A DNA stretch of 39,195 nucleotides, taken from positions 307,949-347,143 of the forward strand of contig NW_003546288.1 in NCBI RefSeq assembly GCF_000090795.2. The letters run 5' to 3'. Position numbers and translations under genes: made by a program. This document shows, piece after piece, positions 10,408-21,372 of this stretch (position 1 is its first letter; every line of letters starts with the position of its first letter). The notes under the pieces are model-generated. The model had not been told where the DNA came from, searched no databases, and saw only the letters and a list, made by a program, of their open reading frames with translations. The DNA is from Amphimedon queenslandica (taxonomy: Eukaryota; Porifera; Demospongiae; Haplosclerida; Niphatidae).

Positions 10408-10613
10408 TCATCATTAAAACAACCATCGCTTGATCTTGCTAAATCTTCGTAGTCTAATATGACACTATCAATATTTACGTTTGATGGGGCATCTTTAAAG
10501 CAAGGTTGGCAAAAGTGTCGCTCACAAATGGCGACGTAATACTTACCATGTTTATCAGTTGCTCTGAACTCTACAAAAAATAAGCATATAAGTGAATGGA
10601 ATACTTGATCCAA
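10408..10613 (-). pseudogene. Decayed ORF, 5' side of the BEL insertion, joined to the end of a Ty3-type RNase H
   Basis: The minus-strand frame reads a segment resembling the end of a Ty3 RNase H (EFRATDKHG). It continues into a Cys/His-bearing stretch, ICERHFCQPCF, and an acidic part (ILDYEDLARSSDG) that runs straight into the BEL 3' LTR. The Cys/His stretch loosely recalls a THAP-type zinc finger, but the spacing is not enough to claim one. Removing the BEL element would place it next to the minus-strand coding remnant at 3690-4372, with the frame continuing for about 15 codons across the junction. Confidence 0.45.
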
Positions 10614-11460
10614 AAAATTAAAGCTTCTTGTTCTATCTGAAAGTAATTACACTCAGCAGATGATAAAGTGTGTGACAAAAAAGCTATTGGTTTCTCTGAG
10701 CCGTTTCATGGAATGTGATATTATAGCTCCCAAACGATAAAGAGAAGGATATGTTGTTATTCTTAATTTGAGTGATATGTTGAACCAACACCTTGACAGA
10801 AATGTCTCTCTGTGGCTATTTGAAATGCTGCTCGACATATTTGTGACCACTTCCACTGCACTGTCTTTTATAATTGATGTAGAGCATGCAGCAAGGTGGC
10901 TAGGTTTGGCATCAATCTTCCAATAATTAATTTATAGCAAAAAGGATCTTAGTTTTTCACACGGGTAGGCGCTAGGGCATTCAAACTGCTTGCAACTTAC
11001 CAGGGGCAGAATGCAAATTGCTTTTCTTAATAATATGCCCTAAATACTCAACTGACTCACATCAGAATTGACATTTGATTTACTTTAGTGATTTCACGCT
11101 CCTTCAGTCTCCTAAACACCTTTAAGTTCAGGAGATGTTCTAAATCGGTCTCTTCAGTAATAAGGATGTAATCTATAAAACAATGGACCCTCGACATACC
11201 TTGCAAAATACAGCCCATGCTTCAATTAAATATTGCCGGGGCTGATGCCACACCACATGGCAAACCTGGTATATCTAGTATGTCCCTTATGTGTATTGAT
11301 CATTACACGCTTTTTTGACTTTTCATGTAATAGCATTGTTTGATTTGCTTGCAAAAAGTCCAGAATTGTGAACTTGAGTCCTCATGCTAGACTGGCAAAC
11401 AATATCTGTGCCTTTCGAATGGAATTGATATCAACAAAAAGAGATTTGGTGGACAGGGTT
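10560..11460 (-). pseudogene. Ty3-type (Metaviridae-like) reverse transcriptase-RNase H remnant
   Basis: Minus-strand pieces in shifting frames match the Ty3 Pol order. RT motif A reads FTILDFLQANQTMLL (about 11330-11375), followed by VMINTHKGHTRYTR (about 11275-11320) and GVASAPAIFN (about 11225-11250). The polymerase box reads FIDYILIT near 11165-11190, where the second Asp of the family's x-x-D-D is Tyr. EYLGHIIKKSNLHSAPGKL follows at about 11000-11060. The RNase H start has LRITTYPSLYRLGAIISHSM (about 10720-10780) with Asp replaced by Tyr in the usual TDAS, then the FQIEQEAL segment near 10640. Both active-site changes and many frameshifts mark it as dead. No LTRs were recognised. Confidence 0.8.
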
Positions 11461-11546
11461 AGTAATAAGTTAAATTAACTGCATGGGCAGTCGTTTGCAA
11501 TGTTGAAATAGCAGCTACATAAAGTAGCTACAACAGGAAGATAGCA

Positions 11547-11573
11547 ATGGGAGGTGATTTGTGCCAATATTAT
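11547..11573 (+). repeat. Left 27-bp inverted repeat of the integrase/HECT unit
   Basis: Begins ATGGGAGGTGATTTG and ends CCAATATTAT. It is the exact reverse complement of 18378-18404, and the similarity extends a few bases inward (TATAG) after a 2-bp gap. Confidence 0.85.
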
Positions 11574-11666
11574 GGTATAGCATTATGAAAAGAATAGGCG
11601 TGTGGTAGGTCATGCAATAAATTAAAATTAATGAATTAATTAAAGTGGGCTGGTCACATGTAAATT

Positions 11667-13145
11667 ATGTTGCATGTGAGGTCTAATGTATGTGACACAG
11701 CTATTGCTACTTTGAGGGAAATACTTTCCGATTTGGTGATGCATAACGATGGAAGAAACATTCCAGAAGACATCTTAGAGTCTTTTTGTCACTCACTTGG
11801 ATTTGTGAATTGTGAGTTGCTGGTTTATGACACGTTAGAGCCTGCCTCTGGCATGCAGCCTATAATCAATCTGATAGGAATTTGTGTATCTATTGCTGGA
11901 AAAATGATTAGCTATCATGGATATGCTCAGTCACATAGCAGTGTTTTACACAGTTATTGTGGTTTGATATGTTGTCTCAGTTTTATTATACCATCTGGGC
12001 ACCTCTGTTCTCATTGAACACAGGTTTACTGTTGTTCAGATAGCCGAAATGTTAGGTGTGTCTGTATGAACAATCAGACGAAGAATATCATCATATTGGC
12101 TATCAGTTCGTGAAAGTGATTCTACTATTACTGTTAACAAACTTGACGAGATTGTTCTTGGAATTCAGTGCAACTTTCCAACTTGTGGCAATAGTATAAT
12201 GCAGGGACATCTTGCACAAGGACACCGAGTACAACAACATCATGTTAGAGATGCTCAGCGTAGAATTGATCTTGATGGTTCAGTCTTGAGACGGTTAAGA
12301 GTTTTTAATAGAAAAGAGTACTCTGTGTCAGGACCACTAGCTTTTTACCATATAGATGGAAATCACAAATTAATTAGGTTTGTTGGATTACTCATATTTG
12401 TATCTACCTTACCTTAACCTTGTGCAGGTGGATAATAGTAGTAAATACACGTATTGATGGTTATAGCAGGAGAATTGTATACTTACAGCACATGATAACA
12501 ATAATGCAGCAACTGTTCTCTAATTATTTACTCATGCTGTTAGAATTAGGACTACCGAGCCGAGTACAGGCAGGCAGTGGTGGTGAGAATGTAGGAGTGG
12601 CTCAATTCATGTTGCAGCATCCTTTGAGTGGTCCTGGCCATGGAAGTTTTATTAGTGGGCGTTCTGTGCACAATTAAAGAATTGAACGGTTGCGGCTGGA
12701 TGTCTTCCAAGGTTCTTTGGTTTTGTTATATTGTCTCTTTTATGAAATGTAAGATCAAGGGATTTTAGATAGCAATAATGAAATTCACATATATAGCCAT
12801 CATTATGTATTTTTGCCTAGAATCAACTCGGTTCTGTCTGAATTTAAAGCTTGGAATCACCATCCTCTTTCGAGCATGAGTAATTTGTCTCCAATGCAGT
12901 TATGGATTGCAGGTATATCTCGCTCTCAAGCTCAGGATAATGTACACCAAGTGAGCTTTTAAAATCTTACTATTCCTTATTTAGATTTTACAGTTCCTCA
13001 CTTTGGGATTGATTGGTCTGGACTTATTCGAAATGACAATGAAGAGCATGTTGACATTCCTAAAACAGGAAGCCTTGTGAACAATCACACTTTGTCTTTA
13101 CTGCAAAACACAGTTTCACTAATGCAATACAGTTCAAATTTTTGA
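11667..13145 (+). pseudogene. rve-type integrase/transposase pseudogene with a 50-bp intron
   Basis: This belongs to the multicopy invertebrate and fish integrase-core family with an HTH followed by a retroviral-type catalytic core. The N-terminal ORF 11667-12017 is a helical region of unknown role. The HTH follows in FTVVQIAEMLGVSV (about 12024-12065). The core starts with HIDGNHKLIR, whose Asp is the first catalytic residue (about 12351-12377). An intron 12378-12427 (GTTTGTTGG...TGTGCAG) restores KLIR-W-I-I-V-V-N-T-R-I-D-G-Y-S-R across the junction. GLPSRVQAGSGGENV (about 12547-12590) has lost the second Asp, where the family has S-D-x-G-G-E-N. HN-stop-RIERL (about 12668-12690) holds the Glu but CAA has become TAA. 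Further stops are TGA at 12067-12069 and others near 12750 and 12960. The tail reads through NHHPLSSMSNLSPMQLW (about 12860-12910). It is certainly inactive. Confidence 0.85.
12378..12427 (+). other. Spliceosomal intron, 50 bp
   Basis: The exon ends ATTAG, the intron begins GTTTGTTGG and ends CCTTGTGCAG, and the next exon begins GTGG. Removing it restores the conserved integrase segment KLIRW...IDGYSR, while reading through gives two stops. This short size recurs in the other genes of the window. Confidence 0.85.
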
Positions 13146-13940
13146 AATTCATTTGTTTTTGAATACTTTATACTTTGTCATTATCATTAATAATAATTAT
13201 TCATTTAAATCAAAATTAGAGGAAACAGAAGAACAAAATTATTATATGTGTCATTGCCACAACTGGTCAATAAACAAATTTATAAGTGATTCAGAAAGAG
13301 AAGAGCAAAATTACTGTTCATAAGTGGTTAATGAACTATTTATTGGGCGAAGCCCACTAAGATGAGTAGAGTTTGTTTGTTTGTCTGTCTGTACACGTAC
13401 GTATTCCGTATGTCCTCTATGTAGCCGCACATGCATAGCAGTGCAATAGATTCTAAATTTCAATATTTCATTGAAAGTGGGAGTGGCCGAAAGATAATAA
13501 AATGGCAATCAGCACACGGGAATCAGAAGTCATGATTTTCCTACTTCCTAGCAACAAGATAAGGCAAAAACCCCGTCCAAAGTCTTCTCCAACTGCTTGA
13601 AAAGGTTACAGGTGCAATTAAGTAACTATAAAACTTCATTTTGTTGAGAAAATCACACAAATGTCACATTTGTCACTGACTGCACTAAATTGGCCAGTCT
13701 TTTTATATCTTATGGCTATTTTAAAGTCAGTGTAGCAAGGCTTAAAGTAAAAAACAAGTCAGGAGTTTTCTAGCACAACCATAAAGTTGAGATTCTGCTT
13801 TTCCCCAGCTAATAATCTACGAGGCTGAGCCCTTGAATGTTTTACATTGTTTCTAGTAGTTATGAATAATAGTAATTAGATATAGTAGGTAGTGAGTAAT
13901 GACAAAGGTATACAGTGCTCATGCTTTAGTTAATCTAAGC
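13146..13940. other. Unrecognised spacer between convergent integrase and HECT pseudogenes
   Basis: No coding signal I can support. It contains a short palindrome GGGCGAAGCCC near 13346 and a TTTG/TCTG-rich stretch (about 13369-13392). The minus-strand open frame at 13311-13508 has no recognisable features. Confidence 0.4.
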
Positions 13941-16900
13941 CAAATCCTCCATGCATGTTAAAGGCAGTGTCTTGACTTCTATTGAGTTGGCAGGGTTAAC
14001 TGGAATGCAGCTGTGGGAGAACCATTTTCTGAATTAAAATTCAGAGTGACACACCCAAACACAATTCCTTGAGGCAGTATTCTAGTAGCTCCAGTGAAGA
14101 AGGATAAAACTTTCTCTAATGTAACTATATAGTACATTATATTTATTTTCAATTTACGAAGTTAATCATACCTTGTGTTTCATCATGCACAGTTTCAGGG
14201 TTTGGAACTAAAATTGGTAAAAATAATAATTTTATAAAAAAAAAATAATTATGCACCTTCACAGTCATCAAGGTAGTCAATGAAATACATGTAGCCTTGA
14301 TTTTTTCTGGCACGTTCATTGCTACCATGTTCTGACTAATGGATTTCTGTGAACATTTTTCTGATAAAATGTACACCATTTAGCAAAAATGTTTATTGAA
14401 AATGCAACATGTGTACCTGGTGTCAACTGCATTTTCTCATCATAGCAAAAAAGGAGGAAGTAATGGCGGATGTTTCTTTATAGCATGTGATGCCCCCAAT
14501 ACAGAAAGCTCCTCACAAAATTGATTTAATTCTGCCAAAGATGATAAAATAACTTAATGCAATGCAATTGTTTGAATGACATCCCCTTTATCTTTAAGTG
14601 TGACATTACAAATTGGCTTATTGTAACCACATTCAATAAGAATGCTGTCCTTGTCATTTAATAATTTCTTTTAATGATGATTCATCTTGCATTGATTCCA
14701 CCTGTTGAAAAAGCAATTTTAATAATGATATACATGTATATGTAATACTTCTTTACTTTCAACAAAAAATCTTGCAATAGAAAAACTGAAACCTTTGATA
14801 TTTTTACATTGATCTTTGAAGGTTCTATGCCACAAGTAAAGTGATAGACTGAGCGAGCAAATAGCCTTAGTGGTGCCCCATCCTGTACAAAAGCAATGGA
14901 GCATACAAATACTTATAAACAAGATCCTATAACGCACCATAACCATAATAACAAAAATAAAATTAAAAAGTCTGACTTGATATGCCAAAGCATTATGAAG
15001 ACAACATCCTTTGCTAACTAGATATTTTGTGGCAATATCTTCAGTAATTAAGCAAAAAAACTCTCTTTTGAGTCTACCAGGATCAAATGCACTTTGAGAA
15101 GGAAAAATTACGTATTCAATCTTTTCATAGGATCAAATGACAGTTTCATCATTTGTCTTAAAGCATTTCTAGAACAGTTGGCCAACTTACAACCATCTCA
15201 AAAGTCTCACCTTCCATACTGCATTGAAGTTCTTCAATGATACTGACAAGAGATCTAAAAGACAATGAAGCATTCAAATATAAAACATAATTTATTTTAT
15301 GGCATAATTTGAAATTAGCATTGACTTACACATCTTCAGTAGAATACAGAACAGGCAAAGGACAATACAATTGCTATCATGTTTGATATAAACAATAATT
15401 AAATTAATGAAGCAAAAGCAACAACAATAAATGTGGATGTTGCAAAAACAAGAAACAAAGACAATATAATTCTCAATTTGAGTCATGGTTGCTTCTACAC
15501 GTAGTTTCAACAACAGCTTCCATATGTACATCCACCTAGATTCCGCAATGATTATTATATAATTATAATCAGTATATTAAGTATACCTCCTCAATAGGAT
15601 CAAAATGCACACCATCTTCAAAAACTCCCTGCTGGTCAGTACTGAAAACTCAGAGCTGCAACCAAGGTTCAGAGAACTAGTTCAAAATAGTTTTAAGACT
15701 ATGGGTCTCACTTTTCACACATTGAAATATGGCTCTTCAGCTCAGCAATAGGAATTGCTTTTCCACATTTAAGACAATTCTCTTTAGGTGGCCCTATCAA
15801 TGACTGCACAAAAATGAAGTGATATAAAAATAGTAACAATTACAACAATTTTAATTTTGTTCAGGCTTGGACATTAAATCAAAATAATAGTAACAACAAA
15901 AATTAACTGAAAGGAAAACTTAATGTAATTTATTCATAGTAAGTACCTCAATTCACTTCATGATGGTTGTAACATTGTTCCAACTAAAGATTTCTTTAAA
16001 AACGTCTCATGTATAGTTTAGCATTTCGAGCAACTAGTTTAAGAAATGAAGCTGTATAACTAGAGCTTAGTATTTCTATTATTTATCAAATCTTTCCTCC
16101 ATCGTCAGGAATCTTCTATAGTTCATAGCCTCCAGCTTGTTGCAATTTAGGGAAATCCAAAATTATTGCATCGTACATGTCTTGTGAGTCAGCATCACAT
16201 GAGACTTATCGTCTTTCCTTTAAGCCAGCATCCATAAAGCTGTCCTTCTTGTCGATTGGGTAAAATAAGTTCATCTCTTTTAGCTAAGCATACGTAAGTC
16301 TGTGTCCAAGTAACAGCTTCCTTTTCCTTACATTTAGAACTACTGCCTGACTGAGATGACTTACGCTTCTGACCAATTAAACTTTAAGGGCTCCAAAGAA
16401 AGTTATAACTTGGCTGTTGAACTGGCATAGCACCAGATTTAGAAGATATAAATCTACTAGTAGTTGGTGTAGCAGTAGGTACTGGACAAATACTAACGTG
16501 TTGAGTAACTGAGAATGAAACACTACAAATACTACCATTAGGCCCATGATCACTTGTTGGAGAGATATTAACAGCCTGTGTGTTAATCAGTTGACTGAGC
16601 TGAGGGCCTGTATAAAGATATTACTTGCAAGTTGAGAGTAACACTGAGGTAGACACAGGCAATAATAAAATTTAAGCTTACCAATTTATGCATTTCTTGG
16701 CCACATGCAAACGCATCATACTTTGATGATAATAATGAAAGTGAAATCCACATCAATCACTGAGTCATCCCATAGAAGTAATAATCCTTGAACTTATAAA
16801 ATAACTTTTTGAGCAACTTTAGTCATTGTTAACACTATTTATTAATACTCATTACCAGTTATCAGTGTAAACACGAAGTGTTCTGTGTATATAGCATGAA

Positions 16901-16990
16901 TGTAAGTTTACTTTCCAGATGACGCAATGCCTCTTGAGTACAGTTTGTGGCAACTTAATGGCTGAAGCTAGATCATTAATGAATGACATC
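13941..16990 (-). pseudogene. G2E3-like HECT-domain E3 ubiquitin ligase pseudogene, multi-exon
   Basis: HECT ligases carry ubiquitin on a C-terminal-lobe cysteine before passing it to a substrate. Minus-strand exons, with short introns, give a possible first exon MSFINDLASAIKLPQ (ATG at 16989-16987). A Ser/Thr-rich exon follows (about 16607-16110), ending in EAVTWTQTYVCLAKRDELIL and FPKLQQAGGYEL, as in G2E3-like proteins. Next are a UBZ-like zinc finger C-x2-C...H-x4-C (exon 15803-15713) and an acidic exon TDQQGVFEDGVHFDPIEE (15641-15587). The HECT N-lobe is in 15254-14970 (DPGRLKREFF, ITEDIATKYLVSKG), 14882-14785 (LFARSVYHFTCGIEP) and 14701-14455 (LNQFCEELSVLGASHAIKKH). The C-lobe has SEHGSNERARKNQ, YMYFIDYLDDCEG (about 14360-14258) and FFTGATRILPQGI (about 14110-13960). 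Breaks are frameshifts near 15115 and 14660 and several stops. The catalytic Cys of T-C-x-x-x-L-x-L-P is not found where LTLPT occurs. Confidence 0.8.
15713..15803 (-). other. Exon encoding a UBZ-like zinc finger of the HECT gene
   Basis: The acceptor TTGTGCAG precedes TCATTGATAGGG, and the donor is AA/GTGAGA. The exon encodes a finger with CLKC near the start and H-I-S-M-C at the end (C-x2-C, about 15 residues, H-x3-C), the pattern of ubiquitin-binding UBZ/Rad18-type fingers. It may have bound ubiquitin next to the HECT module. Confidence 0.65.
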
Positions 16991-18376
16991 GAATAAAAGA
17001 GAAAAAGGTACACTGTTAAAAAATGGACCTTTTCATGAGGTCACTCAAGTGGCATCTGGGTGTAAAGTGCAAAAAACACCACATGCATGCAACTGAGACC
17101 CGCCCCATTAAGCTAGCTACACCCACTCAATGGGGCAGGGCTGAAATTTTACCTGCTGAAACTTATGGTATTTTGAATCAAAATTGGCTAATTTTACTAC
17201 AAGAAGTGTTATGCAGTGGTAAAGGTCGCTTTTCGACCAGAAAACAAAATTTTCATTTTTGATTTTTAACTGGTGAAAAAACATAATTGTTATTGGTGCT
17301 CCAACTACTTAATTGCTTGGAATAGATGCAGGTCGTATTACATAAAAAATTTCACAAAAAATGTCTAAAATGAATGAGATACAGAGCTAAAAGCGTAATT
17401 TTAGCTCTCTTAACCAGCCTTAACGCCCACCCATACTGGGCGTGGCTGGGTATCTTACAGGCAAGAATGCAGAGTTTCTGCATCAAAATTTACCAATTTT
17501 CCTATAAAGTATCCTGTGTATCTAGTAGTTAATGTTTATATAGGAATGAAGAATAATTGCAAGTGGATATAAAGTGGAGAGATTGACAACTTGGTCTTCA
17601 AGCCCAGTAAGTTTTTAGTTTATGGCTTTACTGGCCTTGCAGGAGGACAAATTGGCCTCAACTTTTAATTCTTGCTAAAAAATTTCCTCTTAGCTATATA
17701 GAGTGGATTGTGACAAAAATGGCAAATTTTGACACAGTAGCAATGAGTTGTAGCCCCAAAAACCCCAGCCATTCCCCACCTGAGTGGGCATTACATTACC
17801 TCTTTGGCTCAATGTCTTTATCATTGTCCACTTTTCAGTTTCAATATTTATAGAACTCATTATTTGGCACCACTGCTAGCTAATGATTCCAATTGGCAGT
17901 CATTTTGGGCATGTTACATGATCTTTTAAGTAAAAAAGATTATAAACTTTTAGTCGTAAGAGCTAGCAGAAACATAATTTGTGACTTTCAAAAAGACTAT
18001 ACATAACTGCTTTTGGACTAATGGTTAGTACTATTTTTCCACTTGTTAAAAACATCAAATTGATTGTTGATGTCAAAGAGTCACCAATATTTATATATTT
18101 ACACCAGTTATATTTACACTAGTAATTCATACAGGAACAAACAACTCAGTGACGACTGGATCCTCATTTGAAGCAGCTCAAACCTTTAAATAAGAGTATT
18201 TCAGATCGCCACGTACACAAGGGCATTTACTATTAACTTTTATAGAAGAACTTGAAATGGTCCATAAGAACGAGAGTAAGAATGACCACTGTGACGGACA
18301 TTGTTGTAATTAAGTTAGTCAATGATTTTATTGATTGCATAACCTGCTAGACCCATCTTTATTCTATATATACTAT
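16991..18376. other. Unrecognised region with diverged repeats and short hairpins
   Basis: No gene recognised. Two segments of similar layout, about 17085-17215 and 17425-17520, share a GC-rich hairpin (CCGCCCCATTAAG...CAATGGGGC; GCCCACCCATACTGGGC) followed by TTTCTGCATCAAAATT-like sequence, spaced about 330 bp. A weaker third copy lies near 17755-17800. This looks like a degenerate duplicated repeat lying between the HECT start and the right inverted repeat. Confidence 0.45.
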
Positions 18377-18377
18377 A

Positions 18378-18404
18378 ATAATATTGGCACAAATCACCTC
18401 CCAT
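18378..18404 (-). repeat. Right 27-bp inverted repeat of the integrase/HECT unit
   Basis: Ends CACAAATCACCTCCCAT and is the exact reverse complement of 11547-11573. Confidence 0.85.
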
Positions 18405-19332
18405 AGATATCAACCAAAAATATCAGATGCATCTTATTATGGCACAAAGGGACACTTAGAGTACTAGAAAAGTTGCAACCCATTTTTTTACAGTCACCAA
18501 TTAGTAATAATGCAGTAATGTAGCTTAATAATTTTAACAGAAATGTAAAGTAGCAAAACTGAACAATAATTATGACGTCACACAATAGACCAAGTGTACA
18601 CACAGTGTCTAGTATTGAATTCGAGCTTTTATTATTTTACAAGAAGCAAATAAGCAAGAAATGGAGCCTAGTATCACTATATCGATACCATGCCACCTCC
18701 TTTTCTCCATTGCCAATAGATAAAAGAGACTATGCAACTGAGATAGAAAGCCAGGCTTCCCAATGCGGACATCGTCCGTCATTAGGGGCATCAAATAGAA
18801 GCGACTGTCATTGTACTGCTTGTGCATGATAAGGAATGGAATGTTTCACACTTCTACTTCTCAAGGTCTATTTACTTCTGAGGGCATCTTTGGCAGTTAA
18901 AAATAAGACTGCAGTAGACATGGCAAGTTATAGGGACCACTCAATCAGAAATTGTGAGATGTAAAACCAGTTTTTGTTGTTTTAAAAGTTTTGGATTATT
19001 ATTTCCACATTTCTAATGCAATTTAAATGTCAAAATTTTGTGTGATTTTGCTTTTGTTAATTCAAAACCATAAAACTGAAAATCCACAGCAATACACAAT
19101 TGTCAACCAATGTCATAAATTGTATTAATATGATTGTTTCACTTTAAACCGTCTTAGTGTAAAATTATTTGTAGTTTTGTTTCCAACATTGTATGTTTTT
19201 TGGCTTTTAACTGTTCAATGTATATCATACATTTCTTGGTTCCAGATTTTAGTTTTAGGTTTTCTACATTGGAATCTGTTGTACATGTATGTATTTGGGT
19301 TTTCATTTGTCAACATAATTCTACATGTGCAG
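18405..19332. other. Unrecognised sequence upstream of the DUF6589 gene
   Basis: Open frames occur on both strands at about 18572-18829, but neither shows a family signature. The promoter and any first exon of the DUF6589 gene should lie here. The stretch ends with a plausible acceptor, CTACATGTGCAG, at 19321-19332. Confidence 0.35.
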
Positions 19333-20160
19333 CTGATATTACAGCTTCCCCTGCACCTAGTTCAACCTCACTACATTCATCTGCTCTCATTCTTGTGTCC
19401 AACCCTATTTCAGCTTCCCCAGTACCTACATCAACCTCACAACTACATTCATCTGCTCAGAGTCTTTCATGTATGCTTCAATCCACTCCAGTGACAAGAT
19501 CTACAAGACGATTATCAAGAGTTACCCGATTTGTTAGACGGACACCTCCTTTCAGAGACTTCTCTGCCACTTCCGGTCACTCCATCAATCCTAAGGCTAA
19601 TATACCAAAAAGACCAATAATTATGTTTTATGATTCTTAAGTAGTTACAGTGAGTTTTAATAATTAATTATTTCATGCATTACATTATACAATAGCTTAG
19701 TGTGAGTAAATACTCAACAGAGGTTATTTTAAGTAAGAAGCTCTTTGAAGAAAAATGGAAGAGCGGTTGGGCGACATAGCAAAGCTAGTATTGTGAATGT
19801 GGTAGTGAAGGATAAATTTATGATGAGAAAGGTAGTAGTTAAGATGGGAAAGGAGCTGAAAAAGGAACTGAAGCTAACGGGCTCTCAAGAAAGCAAATTT
19901 TTGTTGAATAAGTCTCCAAGAAATGGATTCTTTCAATTGGGTGGAAGTAGTTCAGGATCTGAGACGTACAGCACCACTTTTCTTTCCACTCCTTTTACAG
20001 CTGTAGCACAAAGATGAAGGCAACTATTAATATCCTTAATAAAAGACAGGAAATGCCTATTGCCTTTTGTGCTGGAATATTACTCCGCTTCACGAGTCAA
20101 GAGGCAAATCTTATACAATTAATCTCAGTGTTGTTGTATGCAAGTCATGTCCCGAAGCAA

Positions 20161-20205
20161 GTTTAGAGCATACAGTGATATAATTAATGCTTATAATTAT
20201 TATAG
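20161..20205 (+). other. Intron of the DUF6589 gene, 45 bp
   Basis: The donor follows CCGAAGCAA as GTTTAG and the acceptor is TTATTATAG. The next exon opens in the frame of the conserved LCLSHKST block. Confidence 0.7.
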
Positions 20206-21372
20206 CTATTTACAAGGGTACAAGAAGCTGGGTTATGCCTCTCTCATAAAAGTACAATTAGGATTTTTGATGGAATAGGCAAAAATTTTGATGACCCTGT
20301 TAAGGATTGGCGTGATGCAATTAAAAGTGGCCAAAGGCAAGAGATATCCAGCTACTAATGTGATTGATGCAATTTTTTACATAATGTAAGTTAAATTGTA
20401 ATGATTGCAGTGGTAAAACAGAAGATCTAGATGCAATGTTAGACCTGAGCACTTTATTTAGTGATGTCAGCAATGATGCTTATAAAGAGGAACAATTGTA
20501 CGTATTATCTGATTTGAACTTAACAGCAGATTCACCAACTTACTCACCAATGACAGTTTCTCCAGACAGCAGCTCAGAGATGTTTCATCTTCATTATGGA
20601 TCAGATATATATTAAGATTTTGAGCCAGAGGTTGAGACAGTATCACCTGTGGAGAAAAAACCAACTTTTAAGTTAGTTGGTGACAATGTTGATAAGTTTA
20701 TAAAACTCAGGCATGAAACACTGGATAGGCAAGCTAAATCACTCCACTACTTTCATTGTTTTGGTGTAAGGGACTGTGTGGATATGACTTCATTTGATGA
20801 TAATCCTGGTCTGCCACATATAAGTTAAATCAATGTTGCTGAAGTACTTTCAAATGAGGATGATTATGCTACCTTAATAAGTATTATGACGGTTCTTATT
20901 ATGAGAGTAATACAGAATCACCTGTCATTCTTTGAGATTAATATAAAACGTGCTGCATGCCACATACCACATTGCTACTCAAGTGAAATGCCCAAAAATC
21001 TGATGTGGTATATTTCAATTTTCATTATAGCAATCAACAGTTATAATAATAATAATGCTTTTGCAGGTTTCACTTAGTGTGCTGTTCAGAAATGAAATTA
21101 AACATAAAGATACGGTGGGAATTATGACTCATCTACATAGCTAAGTACCAACAGATACTACAGTAGAAGAATGCATTGATCCCAGTACTAATTAAGCATT
21201 CCCTTTATTGTTAGATAAATTTCATCATATTTTATTCAGCCGAGGTCAATTGACAGTTGAGTGAGCTACAGGAAGTGAAAAGGAGAGGAACAATGAAGAT
21301 AGAGGTATTGATCGATTGGAAGGCCTTGTTCCTGTAGTAGAAGATTGGCACGTTAAAGTTGTTCTGCTGAAG

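Larger units (their letters stand above)
11548..18403. mobile_element. Candidate TIR transposon carrying an rve integrase and a HECT E3 ligase
   Basis: A perfect 27-bp inverted repeat (core GGGAGGTGATTTGTGCCAAT) occurs at 11547-11573 and, inverted, at 18378-18404. Between the copies lie an integrase pseudogene starting about 120 bp inside the left end and, convergent with it, a HECT-ligase pseudogene starting about 1.4 kb inside the right end. If the ends are taken as TGG...CCA, the 6-bp flanks are TAGCAA and TAGATA (4 of 6 alike), which could be a decayed target-site duplication but is weak evidence. The alternative is that the two repeats are independent copies of a short interspersed repeat. 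Confidence 0.5.

Noticed and set aside
11542..18409. Clean 6-bp target-site duplication for the integrase/HECT unit
   Set aside because: The flanks TAGCAA and TAGATA agree at only four of six positions, so I give it only as weak support.
18572..18829. Plus-strand 85-codon frame as a first exon of the DUF6589 gene
   Set aside because: No conserved motif and no convincing donor; the opposite strand is equally open.
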